Source of the DNA: Gaetbulibacter_B jejuensis
GTDB taxonomy: Bacteria; Bacteroidota; Bacteroidia; Flavobacteriales; Flavobacteriaceae
Direction: 5' to 3'
Length of the DNA: 64,000 nucleotides
Assembly (NCBI RefSeq): GCF_039524015.1
Contig: NZ_BAAAGF010000004.1
Span: 124,001-188,000 of the forward strand
Under the pieces are notes generated by a model. That model was not told where the DNA came from, did no database searches, and saw nothing but the letters and a program-made list of their open reading frames with translations. The first letter of the stretch is position 1. Every line of letters starts with the position of its first letter. Positions 16,179 through 25,330 of the stretch are shown piece by piece. A program made the position numbers and the translations under genes.

Positions 16179-17798
16179 ATGAAACACAAAATACTTTTAC
16201 TTCTTTTTACAGTTTTTGCCTTTCAGTTATATGCGCAAGATGAAGATGCTTGGGTGTATTTGGAAGAAAAGGAAAATGTTGAAACTGCAATAAGTAATCC
16301 GTTAACGATTCTTGCACAAAGAGCAATAGACCGAAAGAATGCTCATGGTGTTACTATAGATGCCAGAGATGTTCCTGTAAATGAAAACCATATTACTACA
16401 TTAAAAGCACAACCAGGAATTACGGTCATGGCAAAGTCTAAATGGCTTAATGCTGTTCATGTTAGAGGAACGGTTGAAAACATCAATATGCTTTTAGGTT
16501 TAGAGTTTGTAGTTAATATCGATTTTGCTGATAAAAGCTTGAATGCTGAAGCTGGAAGATTTTCAGAAAATGAAGATAAATTTGAAATAGAAGAAACACT
16601 AACCGATTTCACCTACGGAAATACCCAAAACCAAGTACAAATGATAAGTGCAGATGATTTGCATTTAGATGATTTTACTGGTGAAGGTATGCTAGTTGCG
16701 GTTTTAGATGCAGGCTTTACAAATGTTAATACCATGTCAGCTTTTCAGCGCTTGAGAGATAATGGCGATTTATTGGATGGTTATGATTTTGTGGATAGAA
16801 CAGAAAATGTATATGCCTATACAGCAAATACTCATGGTACAAGAGTGTTGAGTACAATGGCAGCTTATTTACAAGACGAGTATGTTGGTACTGCTCCAGA
16901 TGCATCGTATTATTTATTTAGAACTGAAGATGCTGGAAGCGAAAACCCTGTTGAAGAAAGTTATTGGGTTGAAGCTGCTGAACGTGCAGACAGTTTAGGT
17001 GTTGATGTGATTAACACTTCTTTAGGATATACAACTTATGATAATCCTAATTACAGCTATACTAACGAAGATATGGATGGTCAAACCGCATTTATTACAA
17101 GAGGAGCAACTATTGCTTCAGAAAAAGGAATGTTGGTAATTACATCGGCTGGAAATTCTGGAGGTAATGCTTGGGTAATTGTTGGTGCACCTGCCGATTC
17201 TCCAAACGTATTATCCATTGGAGCAGTTGATAGCAACGAAGATTATGCGTTTTTTAGCTCTCAAGGAAGTGCTATCCAACCCACACAAAAACCTGATGTT
17301 GCAGCTCAAGGTTTAGGAGCTTATGTGGTTAATGAAAATGATGAAATTATTACTAATAATGGCACGTCATTAAGTTCGCCAATTCTAGCTGGAGGAGCTG
17401 TATGTTTGTGGCAAGCATTACCTAATGCTTCAAATATCGAAATTATGCAGTACATAAGGATGTCTGCTTCACAATATACCACACCAGACAATTTTTTAGG
17501 CTACGGAATTCCAGATTTAGCCTTAGCTTATAACATAGCATTGTCAATGCAAGAACAGGAAATTGTTGAATTTAAACTTTTTCCAAACCCAGTAAATGAC
17601 CTTTTAAATATCCATATTCCTAGTCAATTTGAATCTACTAATTTTTTAATGTATGATATGGTTGGGAATATAATTTTGGAACAGACACTAACAAACTCAG
17701 TAGAACAAATGGATTGTTCTGAAATTGCTTCAGGTGTGTATGTGTTAGTACTTCAATCTGGAGACTCATCAAAAACGTTTAAACTTATTAAATCATAA
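16179..17798 (+). CDS. Secreted S8 subtilisin-like peptidase with T9SS sorting domain
   Basis: This 539-residue secreted serine protease has a signal peptide ending LYAQD and a propeptide region (about 20-140). The S8 catalytic domain carries Asp176 in VAVLDAGF, His near 219 in NTHGTRV and Ser near 397 in NGTSLSSP. The last 75 residues start FKLFPNPVNDLLNI and end VLVLQSGDSSKTFKLIKS, a type A sorting domain for the type IX secretion system. This is strong evidence for a Bacteroidota host. The stop codon abuts the ATG of the next gene at 17799, so the two are probably translated from one mRNA. Confidence 0.93.
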   Translation: MKHKILLLLFTVFAFQLYAQDEDAWVYLEEKENVETAISNPLTILAQRAIDRKNAHGVTIDARDVPVNENHITTLKAQPGITVMAKSKWLNAVHVRGTVENINMLLGLEFVVNIDFADKSLNAEAGRFSENEDKFEIEETLTDFTYGNTQNQVQMISADDLHLDDFTGEGMLVAVLDAGFTNVNTMSAFQRLRDNGDLLDGYDFVDRTENVYAYTANTHGTRVLSTMAAYLQDEYVGTAPDASYYLFRTEDAGSENPVEESYWVEAAERADSLGVDVINTSLGYTTYDNPNYSYTNEDMDGQTAFITRGATIASEKGMLVITSAGNSGGNAWVIVGAPADSPNVLSIGAVDSNEDYAFFSSQGSAIQPTQKPDVAAQGLGAYVVNENDEIITNNGTSLSSPILAGGAVCLWQALPNASNIEIMQYIRMSASQYTTPDNFLGYGIPDLALAYNIALSMQEQEIVEFKLFPNPVNDLLNIHIPSQFESTNFLMYDMVGNIILEQTLTNSVEQMDCSEIASGVYVLVLQSGDSSKTFKLIKS

Positions 17799-18746
17799 AT
17801 GACAAACAGAATTACCAAACTGTTCAATATTCAATATCCTATTGTTCAGGCAGGAATGATTTGGAATAGTGGTTGGAGGTTAGCTTCAGCTGCTAGTAAC
17901 TCAGGTATTTTAGGGCTTTTAGGAGCAGGTTCAATGTATCCTGAAGTATTACGTGAGCATATTCAAAAATGTAAAAAAGCAACTGATAAACCATTTGGTG
18001 TTAATGTGCCAATGTTGTATCCAAATATTGAAGAGATTATGGATATTATTGTTGAAGAAGGTGTAAAGATTGTATTCACTTCAGCAGGAAATCCAAAAAC
18101 TTGGACCTCTTGGTTACAAGAAAGAGGGATAACTGTTGTGCATGTGGTGAGTAGTGTAAAATTTGCTTTAAAGGCACAAGATGCAGGAGTAGATGCAATT
18201 GTAGCAGAAGGATTTGAGGCTGGAGGCCACAATGGAAGAGATGAAACAACTACACTTACTTTAATACCTATGGTAAAAGAGCAATTGCAAATTCCATTAA
18301 TAGCAGCAGGTGGTATTGCCACAGGAAAAGCAATGCTTGCGGCTATGGTTTTAGGTGCAGATGGTGTTCAAATAGGAACACGATTTGTGGCTAGTGAAGA
18401 ATCATCGGCACATGCTGCCTTTAAAAATGTTGTTGTTGATGCTAAAGAAGGTGATACGCAATTAACCTTAAAAGAGTTGGCTCCTGTACGATTAGTGAAA
18501 AATAAGTTTTATAACGATGTTCAGGAATTATACAAAAAAGGACCAACTGTTGAAGAGTTGAAAACCTTATTAGGTAGAGCAAGAGCAAAAAAAGGTATGT
18601 TTGAAGGTGACCTTATTGAAGGAGAACTTGAAATTGGACAAATTTCAGGCTTAATTCATGATATAAAACCTGTAGCTGAAATTGTATCTGATATTGTTGA
18701 AGAATATAGAGAAGCCAAAGAGAGTATAAAAAACGAAATGTTTTAA
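17799..18746 (+). CDS. NAD(P)H-dependent flavin oxidoreductase (nitronate monooxygenase family)
   Basis: This 315-residue FMN-binding TIM-barrel enzyme has the family hallmarks QAGMIWNSGWRLASA at the N-terminus, AEGFEAGGHNGR (about 140-151), AAGGIATGKAM and GADGVQIGTRF. The closest functional classes are nitronate monooxygenase and FabK-like enoyl-ACP reductase; which reaction it runs is not readable here. It starts on the base after the subtilase stop codon. Its own stop is one base from the end of the convergent beta-propeller gene. Confidence 0.87.
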   Translation: MTNRITKLFNIQYPIVQAGMIWNSGWRLASAASNSGILGLLGAGSMYPEVLREHIQKCKKATDKPFGVNVPMLYPNIEEIMDIIVEEGVKIVFTSAGNPKTWTSWLQERGITVVHVVSSVKFALKAQDAGVDAIVAEGFEAGGHNGRDETTTLTLIPMVKEQLQIPLIAAGGIATGKAMLAAMVLGADGVQIGTRFVASEESSAHAAFKNVVVDAKEGDTQLTLKELAPVRLVKNKFYNDVQELYKKGPTVEELKTLLGRARAKKGMFEGDLIEGELEIGQISGLIHDIKPVAEIVSDIVEEYREAKESIKNEMF

Positions 18747-18747
18747 G

Positions 18748-19695
18748 TTATTTCTCGATAAGGTTTGTAATAGAGATTTTATACAATCTACTTAAACCAT
18801 TTTCATAGCTGTAAAAAGTGGTTTTTAAATCTTCAATACTTTGTTTTTCTTTAAAGCTAGTCGTTTTTAATCGTTTGCTTGTAAAGTATAAAATGCCATT
18901 TTGAGTGTCAACAAATGGGCAATATTCCATTTTGTTGGAGTTGACTTTTTGTCCCATGTTTTTAGAAATACTCCATTCGCCATTTTCCTGCTTGTAGCTT
19001 ACATATAAATCACCACTACCATAACCATCATCACGATTATAGCAAGTATAGATTATAAAAGATTCATCAGGAGCTATAAAAGCATTAAACTCATAACCTT
19101 CAGAATTAATGGAGTCACTTAAAGGTTTAGGTTGTGTATATGCTCCATTTTTAAATTCGCTAATGTATATATCGTCTTTTCTTTTAAGAGAAGGATTATC
19201 TAATGTAAAATATAGGTTGTTTGAATTTGTAACCACAGGATAAAACTCGTCCATTTCAGTATTTACAGGAGCGCCTAAATTAATAGGAGCAGACCAAGAA
19301 GCTTCAGTAGAAGAGCGTTCAACATACCAAATATCAAAATCTTTTACAGTTGTAGATGTGTTGTTCATGGGTCTGTTCGATGCAAAAAATAACTTAAGAC
19401 CATCACTTGAGAAAAAAGGTTCGATGTCAAAATACTGTCCAGAAAATGAAATAACTTCAGGGTTACTCCATTTCGTGTCAGTTTTACTAACAATCATTAA
19501 TGCAGAAATGTCTCCCATAAAACTTTGTGCAGAAAATACTGCTTCTTTTCCGTTGGGAGAAATGGCTAAATCTCTAACATTAGGAAACTGAGATACGATG
19601 TCTTCTAAAAAAGGCTCTATAACATCTTCAGTTGATGATTGAGAAAACGAAAATAAGCTGTAAAGAAAAATGATACTAAGGGTAATTTGTTTCAT
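18748..19695 (-). CDS. Exported PD40/TolB-like beta-propeller protein
   Basis: This 315-residue protein has a signal peptide ending FSFSQS. It is followed by about five repeats of the PD40 type, such as RDLAISPNGKEAVFSA, EPFFSSDGLKLFFASNR and FIAPDESFIIYTC. Such repeats form a six-bladed propeller related to TolB. No peptidase or OmpA domain follows, so it is probably a periplasmic binding or sensing protein. It stands alone; the 407-base region upstream contains an apparently orphan terminator and an inverted repeat. Confidence 0.8.
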   Translation of the reverse strand: MKQITLSIIFLYSLFSFSQSSTEDVIEPFLEDIVSQFPNVRDLAISPNGKEAVFSAQSFMGDISALMIVSKTDTKWSNPEVISFSGQYFDIEPFFSSDGLKLFFASNRPMNNTSTTVKDFDIWYVERSSTEASWSAPINLGAPVNTEMDEFYPVVTNSNNLYFTLDNPSLKRKDDIYISEFKNGAYTQPKPLSDSINSEGYEFNAFIAPDESFIIYTCYNRDDGYGSGDLYVSYKQENGEWSISKNMGQKVNSNKMEYCPFVDTQNGILYFTSKRLKTTSFKEKQSIEDLKTTFYSYENGLSRLYKISITNLIEK

Positions 19696-19778
19696 TGTTT
19701 GTGCTTTTAAGCAATTTACAAAACCTTAGCATTGGCAGATTTTAAAAATATGTTAATTTATAACAAGGCTAAAGCCAT

Positions 19779-19808
19779 AAAAAAAGAGGGTAGAAATACC
19801 CTCTTTTT
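19779..19808. terminator. Intrinsic terminator in a divergent intergenic region
   Basis: A perfect stem GAGGGTA (19786-19792) / TACCCTC (19797-19803) with a GAAA tetraloop is flanked by A7 on the left and T5 on the right, a canonical bidirectional terminator. Both neighbouring genes point away from it (starts at 19695 and 20103), so no annotated transcript ends here. It may end a small RNA or a leader transcript. Confidence 0.8.
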
Positions 19809-19874
19809 ATTGAAACGTTTTTTAACGTCATTAATTTTTTAAATCCCTCTAAAATAATAGCTAAAAAAGTTTCT

Positions 19875-19923
19875 TTATTTTCAATATATACCAAGTAAAC
19901 ACTGAAATTTATATTGAAAATAA
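19875..19923. repeat. 14-bp perfect inverted repeat
   Basis: TTATTTTCAATATA (19875-19888) is the exact reverse complement of TATATTGAAAATAA (19910-19923), with a 21-base loop. It lies between the terminator at 19779-19808 and the MATE gene promoter. Related TTCAATAT-like words recur near 20013-20025. Confidence 0.6.
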
Positions 19924-20075
19924 CTTTGATAAAAATATTGCTTTTAACTGATTTATAGAAATTATACTAAAGTAACTTATTAACAATCTGATTATATAAT
20001 TGCTTGATATTCAATATTCATAAAGGTTTTTTGAAAAATATTCAGTTGAAAATTCTTATATAGTTTTCTATGGCA

Positions 20076-20083
20076 TACCTTTG
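20076..20083 (+). promoter_or_regulatory. -7 element of the MATE operon promoter
   Basis: TACCTTTG matches TAnnTTTG and lies 19 bases before the GTG start at 20103. No standard -33 TTG is evident at 18-20 bases. Confidence 0.5.
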
Positions 20084-20102
20084 AAACCTCAAAAAAGCAT
20101 AA

Positions 20103-21476
20103 GTGGTTTTATCAAATTATACTAAAGAATTCAAATACAACTGGAAACTTGCTGCTCCTGTAATGTTGGGCATGTTAGGACATACTTTTGTAAGTTTTAT
20201 TGATAACATTATGGTTGGCCAATTAGGAACTGCTGAGTTGGCTGCAGTTTCACTTGGTAATAGCTTTATGTTTATTGCTATGTCTTTAGGTATTGGGTTT
20301 TCAACAGCCATTACACCTCTTGTGGCTGAAGCTGATGCAGCCAATGATTTTAAAAATGGAAAATCGGCTTTTAAACATGGATTGTTTCTATGTACAATAC
20401 TAGGTATTTCATTGTTTTTAATGGTGTTTTTCGCAAAACCGCTTTTGTATTTAATGAAGCAACCTATTGAGGTCGTTGAGTTGGCAATTCCATATCTAGA
20501 TTTGGTTGCTTTTTCTTTAATTCCGTTAGTGGTTTTTCAAGCATTTAAGCAGTTTAGCGATGGTTTGTCAATGACAAGATACCCAATGTATGCTACATTG
20601 ATAGCTAATATTGTAAATGTTGTTTTTAACTATTTGCTCATTTTTGGGAAATTTGGTTTTCCTGAGTTGGGTATTGTAGGAGCTGCTTATGGAACATTGA
20701 TTTCGCGATTTGTAATGGTGGCGTTTATTTGGATATTATTGAGTAAAAAAGAAAAATCTAAAGCTTTTGTAACAAATATCAAGTTTTTTGTTTTAGATAA
20801 ACTAATGCTTAACAAACTGATTAATTTAGGAACACCTAGCGCTATGCAAATGTTTTTTGAAGTAGCCATTTTTACAGCAGCTATATGGTTGAGTGGTTTA
20901 CTAGGTAAAAACCCACAAGCGGCAAACCAAATTGCACTTAACTTATCGTCAATGACATTTATGGTAGCAATGGGACTTAGTGTTGCTGCAATGGTGAGAG
21001 TAGGAAACCAAAAAGGCTTGAATAACTTTTTAGAACTACGTAGAATCGCTATTTCTATATTTTTATTGGCAACAATACTTGCTATTTGCTTTGGTATTTG
21101 TTTCTTTTTGTTTCACAACCACCTACCAAAATTGTATGTAGATTATGACGATGCTGTTAACCTTGTTGATAATACCGAAGTGGTTAGTATCGCGTCAACG
21201 CTTTTAATTGCAGCAGCAATTTTTCAAATAAGTGATAGTGTTCAAGTTGTTGTTTTAGGTGCTTTAAGAGGTTTGCAAGATGTAAAAATACCAACTATAA
21301 TTACCTTTATTTCGTATTGGGTTATTGGATTTCCTATAAGCTATTTTTTAGGGAAAGAAGAAGTCTATGGGAGTTTTGGTATTTGGCTAGGTCTTTTAGC
21401 AGGTTTAACAACTGCAGCAATTTTATTGTATATTCGATTTAATTATTTAACTAACAAACTCATTAAAACAGCATAA
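20103..21476 (+). CDS. MATE-family efflux transporter
   Basis: This 457-residue inner-membrane protein has about 12 transmembrane helices in two similar halves. MATE family segments are visible: KLAAPVMLGMLGHTFVSFID at the N-terminus with NIMVGQLGTAELAAVSLGNS next. It should export cationic or drug-like compounds with Na+ or H+; the substrate is unknown. The start is GTG, chosen because MVLSNYTKEFKYNWK fits the family and no ATG lies nearby. It heads a tight run with the 75-residue gene (2-base gap) and the PAP2 gene. Confidence 0.9.
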   Translation: MVLSNYTKEFKYNWKLAAPVMLGMLGHTFVSFIDNIMVGQLGTAELAAVSLGNSFMFIAMSLGIGFSTAITPLVAEADAANDFKNGKSAFKHGLFLCTILGISLFLMVFFAKPLLYLMKQPIEVVELAIPYLDLVAFSLIPLVVFQAFKQFSDGLSMTRYPMYATLIANIVNVVFNYLLIFGKFGFPELGIVGAAYGTLISRFVMVAFIWILLSKKEKSKAFVTNIKFFVLDKLMLNKLINLGTPSAMQMFFEVAIFTAAIWLSGLLGKNPQAANQIALNLSSMTFMVAMGLSVAAMVRVGNQKGLNNFLELRRIAISIFLLATILAICFGICFFLFHNHLPKLYVDYDDAVNLVDNTEVVSIASTLLIAAAIFQISDSVQVVVLGALRGLQDVKIPTIITFISYWVIGFPISYFLGKEEVYGSFGIWLGLLAGLTTAAILLYIRFNYLTNKLIKTA

Positions 21477-21478
21477 TT

Positions 21479-21706
21479 ATGGAACTGCCTAAATTTATAC
21501 TTGGAGACAATACCCAATTTCCTAATGCTATATATATTATTCATACCGATTTTCCTAGGTTTATTATTAATTTAGAAAATGATGAGGTGGAATGGTTAGA
21601 AGAATTTGATGAACACGATCAAAGAGAATTAGAGTCTGAAATTGAAAATTTAATTCAGGCAGCTACCGATTTTTATGATAGCGAAATAGAACAATACAAC
21701 GATTAG
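21479..21706 (+). CDS. Small acidic conserved hypothetical protein
   Basis: This 75-residue very acidic protein has over 20 Asp/Glu, especially in the second half (DEVEWLEEFDEHDQRELESEIE). There is no signal peptide, membrane span or known motif. Its position is tightly fixed: it starts two bases after the MATE stop and ends directly before the PAP2 ATG, so it is almost certainly translated. I know similar short proteins in Flavobacteriaceae but not a function. Confidence 0.75.
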   Translation: MELPKFILGDNTQFPNAIYIIHTDFPRFIINLENDEVEWLEEFDEHDQRELESEIENLIQAATDFYDSEIEQYND

Positions 21707-22276
21707 ATGATAGACCAATTAATAGAATACGATAAAGAATTATTCCTGTTTTTAAACAATTTAGGCGTTGAGTCTTGGGATGGATTTTGGATGTTTTACA
21801 CCACAAAATTTTACTGGATTCCACTTTATGCCATTTTACTATACTTAATGTTTAAAAACCACGATCGAAAAACGTTTTTAATAACTGTTTTGGTTGTAGC
21901 ACTTATGGTGTCTTTTACTGACCAAGTTACCAACTTATTTAAATATGGCTTTGAACGTTTTAGACCTTGCCATGACGAGACCGTAAATTCATTAATGCGA
22001 TTGGTAAAACCTTCTTGTGGTGGTAGATATGGTTTTTTCTCAGGTCATGCCTCTAACTCAATGGCTGTAGCTGTATTTACAGGTTTAATGTTAAAACATA
22101 AATACAAGTATCTTATCTTTTTAATGCTATTTTGGGCAGCAGCAATGGCTTACAGTAGAGTGTATATAGGAGTGCATTTTCCGTTGGATATTTTCTGCGG
22201 AATGATTTTTGGCGCGCTATCAGGTTTTGGGTTTTATAAACTCAATAAGTACTTAGCTAAACGCTTTACTTCTTAG
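21707..22276 (+). CDS. PAP2-family membrane phosphatase
   Basis: This 189-residue membrane phosphatase has the three PAP2 motifs complete: KYGFERFRP (residues 79-87), FFSGHASN (111-117) and SRVYIGVHFPLD (150-161), which together hold the catalytic His and Asp residues. About five membrane spans are predicted. Likely substrates are phosphatidic acid, undecaprenyl pyrophosphate or a lipid A phosphate. Being next to a lipid-sugar transfer module suggests the last two, but this is inference. The 3' end overlaps the convergent GT39 gene by 11 bases. Confidence 0.92.
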   Translation: MIDQLIEYDKELFLFLNNLGVESWDGFWMFYTTKFYWIPLYAILLYLMFKNHDRKTFLITVLVVALMVSFTDQVTNLFKYGFERFRPCHDETVNSLMRLVKPSCGGRYGFFSGHASNSMAVAVFTGLMLKHKYKYLIFLMLFWAAAMAYSRVYIGVHFPLDIFCGMIFGALSGFGFYKLNKYLAKRFTS

Positions 22277-23900
22277 TAAGAATATAATAGGTGTTTACCA
22301 ATCGTCCTCTATAACTTTTACTGTCTTTAGCTGAAGTGTTGAGGTCATAAGTAGCAACTTTTTCAATGTGGTATTTAGAGAGTAAGAGTTCTTGATGTTC
22401 AGGGCTTATACCATTAGCAAGCATCCCAAACACTGGTTCGTCAGGAAAATTTATTGTACCATCTTCTTGAGTTATATTTGGAATTTTATCACCAAACTGC
22501 CAAATCATTTCAGGTGAGATATAATTAAAACCATACACGTTTATAGCTTCTTTTTTAGTGTCTTCTTTTAAGTTTGAAATAGGTTTGTAATTATTGTTTA
22601 TTAAAGCTGTTGAAAGCGGTAAACCAGATATTAATAATGCAGCAAAAAAGAAAATAGTAAGATAAAACACCTTTTCCATGTTTTTTAGTTTCAACTGAAC
22701 AAAAATCAGTACACCCAATAAAACTAAGGTTATGGAAGCTATGGCATAAGGAAACTTATAACCCGAAAGCTTTTCGCCTAAAAATAAATAACCTACAATA
22801 GGAAACGCTAAACCAATTAAGGCGATAAGTCCAAAATTAAAATACACAGGTATAGTTTCGCGCTTGTCCTTTAAATCTTTAAAGCATCTTATGAGATATT
22901 CAATATAAAAACCAGTGTTAATAGCTAAAGGAATTAAAACAGGCATTAGGTATCTTGATTTTTTCTCAGGAATTAATGAAAGCAAAATAACAGCAGCAAT
23001 GGTCCAAATAAAACTAAACCTATAGGCTTTAGTATTACTCACTCTTCGCTTTAAATAGGGATATATTAAGCTAATAAAAGCAGGAATAGTCCAAATTCCG
23101 CTTTGCGTAAAAAAGCTCCAGTAATAGTAAAAAGGTCTTATATTGTAACTAGACCAATTTCCTGTTTCTCGTTCAGCAATCGCAGTAAAGGTTGCAGGAT
23201 CGTTAACTCTTACATACAAATACCACCAACCACCAACTATAAGTCCAATAATTAAAAAAGCGAGTAATGGTAATATCTGTTTTTTTATAGCAGTGAATTT
23301 AAAAACCACTCCATATGCAATTAAAAAAGGCAGTAATAAGGCATAAAAAGAAACTGGACCTTTACAAAGTATTGAGCATCCTAAAAACAAACCAGCTATA
23401 AGAATTGCTTTGAAATTGTTTGGAGTGCCTTGTAAGTATTGAAATAAAAAATAAATAGCCATTAACATAAACCCATGAGTAAAAATATCCCATGGAGCTT
23501 CAATACTAATTCCAATAACATAAAAGGAAGTCACTACAATTAAAGCATTAATTAAACTATGGTTTTTATTATTTAAAAGTTTATTAGAAAGTAAGTAGGT
23601 AAAAACACCTGTGATTGCTATAAATATAATAGCAGGAAAGCGAATAGCTAGTAGGTTTTTTATTCCAAAAATCATCCCAAAAAACGCAGCTAACCATGTT
23701 GGTAAAGGAGGCTTTTCATATCTAGCTTCACCATTCATGGTTGTAAGGAGCCAATTACCATCTGTTAGCATTTCTCTGGCAGTAATAAAATTACGTGCTT
23801 CCATAATACTTACTGAAAGGTATTGTACGCCAAAAGTGAGCATTAAAAGCACTAGTACTGTTATGGTAAGTATAGGGTTATGCTGTAGTTTCTTTAGCAT
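22266..23900 (-). CDS. ArnT-like GT39 glycosyltransferase
   Basis: This 544-residue polytopic membrane protein has about 12 spans. The loop after the first helix carries GEARYEKPPLP (about residues 57-67), the hallmark acidic motif of the ArnT/PMT (GT39/GT83) superfamily. Such enzymes move a sugar from a polyprenyl phosphate carrier to lipid A, a glycan or a protein on the periplasmic face. It overlaps the LAB_N gene by 23 bases and is third in the order GT2, LAB_N, GT39. The acceptor is unknown. Confidence 0.88.
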   Translation of the reverse strand: MLKKLQHNPILTITVLVLLMLTFGVQYLSVSIMEARNFITAREMLTDGNWLLTTMNGEARYEKPPLPTWLAAFFGMIFGIKNLLAIRFPAIIFIAITGVFTYLLSNKLLNNKNHSLINALIVVTSFYVIGISIEAPWDIFTHGFMLMAIYFLFQYLQGTPNNFKAILIAGLFLGCSILCKGPVSFYALLLPFLIAYGVVFKFTAIKKQILPLLAFLIIGLIVGGWWYLYVRVNDPATFTAIAERETGNWSSYNIRPFYYYWSFFTQSGIWTIPAFISLIYPYLKRRVSNTKAYRFSFIWTIAAVILLSLIPEKKSRYLMPVLIPLAINTGFYIEYLIRCFKDLKDKRETIPVYFNFGLIALIGLAFPIVGYLFLGEKLSGYKFPYAIASITLVLLGVLIFVQLKLKNMEKVFYLTIFFFAALLISGLPLSTALINNNYKPISNLKEDTKKEAINVYGFNYISPEMIWQFGDKIPNITQEDGTINFPDEPVFGMLANGISPEHQELLLSKYHIEKVATYDLNTSAKDSKSYRGRLVNTYYILTKK

Positions 23901-24516
23901 TTGATTTTTTTATTAAGAATAAATTTCTGGCATAGATCATTAAACCAAGACCATGACCTATAAATAACACAGGATCTCTTCTGTAAACGGCATAAATAAG
24001 AATTAGCAAAGAACCTATTAAGCTCAACATCCAAAATCCAAAAGGAAGAGACGATTGCTTTTTGCGTTCAGAATAAATCCATTGGTAAATAAACCTAAAC
24101 GTGAAAATAATTTGAGATACAATACCTAAGGTTAACAACCAGGTTGGAATAGCTTCATTTTTGAATAAAACATCTCTATCAATAACATTGTTGTTAAAGT
24201 AATATATGGCAATTAGAGTAGGAGCACCTAGTAAAATGTATTGCATTATTCTTGGGAATTTCTCCCATTCGCCTTGTAATTGCAAATTGCGTATATAAAT
24301 AAAATAGGTTAACCCTTGTCCAAGCATAATGGCAAAATCATCTCTAAGGTAGCCATATATAAATAGTAAGAAAGAGGCAATTAAGCTTAAGGTCCAAAAT
24401 AAGGTTGGAGTTATTACTTTTTGGTGTTTCTCAGAAGTTATCCATTGTATTATTAAGCGCGAAGAGAATAAAATCTGAGCGATAAAACCTATGCAATATA
24501 TCAACCAATCGTTCAT
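23878..24516 (-). CDS. Duplicated LAB_N-domain membrane protein
   Basis: This 212-residue membrane protein consists of two copies of the lipid-A-disaccharide-synthase N-terminal (LAB_N) domain, about residues 10-80 and 131-203. The copies align well: AQILFSSRLIIQWITSE against SQIIFTFRFIYQWIYSE, and FWTLSLIASFLLFIYGYLR against FWMLSLIGSLLILIYAVYR. There is no LpxB catalytic part. Sitting between a dolichol-phosphate-sugar-synthase-like GT2 and an ArnT-like GT39, it could flip or bind the lipid-linked sugar; this is inference. Its ATG overlaps the upstream stop codon by one base. Confidence 0.88.
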   Translation of the reverse strand: MNDWLIYCIGFIAQILFSSRLIIQWITSEKHQKVITPTLFWTLSLIASFLLFIYGYLRDDFAIMLGQGLTYFIYIRNLQLQGEWEKFPRIMQYILLGAPTLIAIYYFNNNVIDRDVLFKNEAIPTWLLTLGIVSQIIFTFRFIYQWIYSERKKQSSLPFGFWMLSLIGSLLILIYAVYRRDPVLFIGHGLGLMIYARNLFLIKKSNAKETTA

Positions 24517-25229
24517 TAACCTTGTTTAGAAACTGTATAGTTGATGTACTTTTTTTTCATCCATAAGTAAGCAAAACAATCCATAAGTGGTCCAAGTAAT
24601 CGGTTCCATAAACCAAATTTTGCAGTACCAGCAATTCTTGGAAAATGACGTACAGGAATTTGGGTAACTTTACCATTTTGCAATAATATCATTGCTGGTA
24701 AAAAACGATGTAAACCCTTAAACATAGGAATACGCTTAGCATATTCGGTTTTAATAACTTTTAAAGGACAACCAGTATCGTCCATTCCGTCTTTGGTAAA
24801 AGCTCTTCTAATACCATTAGCAATTTTAGACGACATGTTTTTTACAAAACTATCTTTTCGGTCTGCTCTTACACCAGTTACTAAATCGTAAGTGTCAATA
24901 TGTTTTAAAAGTAAATTAAAATCTTCAGGAGCAGTTTGTAAATCAGAATCTATATAACCTACAAGTTCAGTGTCAGCATAATCAAACCCAGCTTTTATAG
25001 CAGCACTTAAACCTCTATTAGCTTCAAACAAAATGTAGTTGAAAGCAGTGTTTCTATTGCAAATATCTTCAATAAGTTGCTGACTGCTATCTTTTGAGCC
25101 ATCATTTACAAATAAAATTTTTGTAGGTAAGGAAGCGATTTTCGTGTAAGCTAGTAGTTCCTTTTCAACTCTTTCTAAATTATCTTCTTCATTATAAACA
25201 GGAACTATGATAGTGAATTTGTAATTCAT
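24516..25229 (-). CDS. GT2 polyprenyl-phosphate glycosyltransferase (DPM1/ArnC-like)
   Basis: This 237-residue GT-A enzyme shows FTIIVPVYNEEDNLERVE at the N-terminus, FVNDGSKDSS and YIDSDLQTAPEDF, all as in polyprenyl-phosphate mannose/glucose/Ara4N synthases. No C-terminal membrane spans are present, so it acts at the cytoplasmic face. It should load a sugar from a nucleotide donor onto polyprenyl phosphate, supplying the GT39 encoded downstream. It is the first gene of the three-gene module; a TACTTTTG -7 element lies just upstream. Confidence 0.9.
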   Translation of the reverse strand: MNYKFTIIVPVYNEEDNLERVEKELLAYTKIASLPTKILFVNDGSKDSSQQLIEDICNRNTAFNYILFEANRGLSAAIKAGFDYADTELVGYIDSDLQTAPEDFNLLLKHIDTYDLVTGVRADRKDSFVKNMSSKIANGIRRAFTKDGMDDTGCPLKVIKTEYAKRIPMFKGLHRFLPAMILLQNGKVTQIPVRHFPRIAGTAKFGLWNRLLGPLMDCFAYLWMKKKYINYTVSKQG

Positions 25230-25249
25230 CTGTTAAAAGTTAGTTGCTA

Positions 25250-25257
25250 CAAAAGTA
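25250..25257 (-). promoter_or_regulatory. -7 element of the GT2-LAB_N-GT39 operon
   Basis: On the minus strand this is TACTTTTG followed by TAGC, matching TAnnTTTG and lying about 21 bases before the GT2 ATG at 25229. No clear -33 TTG was seen. Confidence 0.5.
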
Positions 25258-25330
25258 TTGTTTTTTAACTAAACTGAAATTATTCTTTTTAATGGAATAA
25301 TTGTTAATTTGCAATCTCTAAACTAATAAA

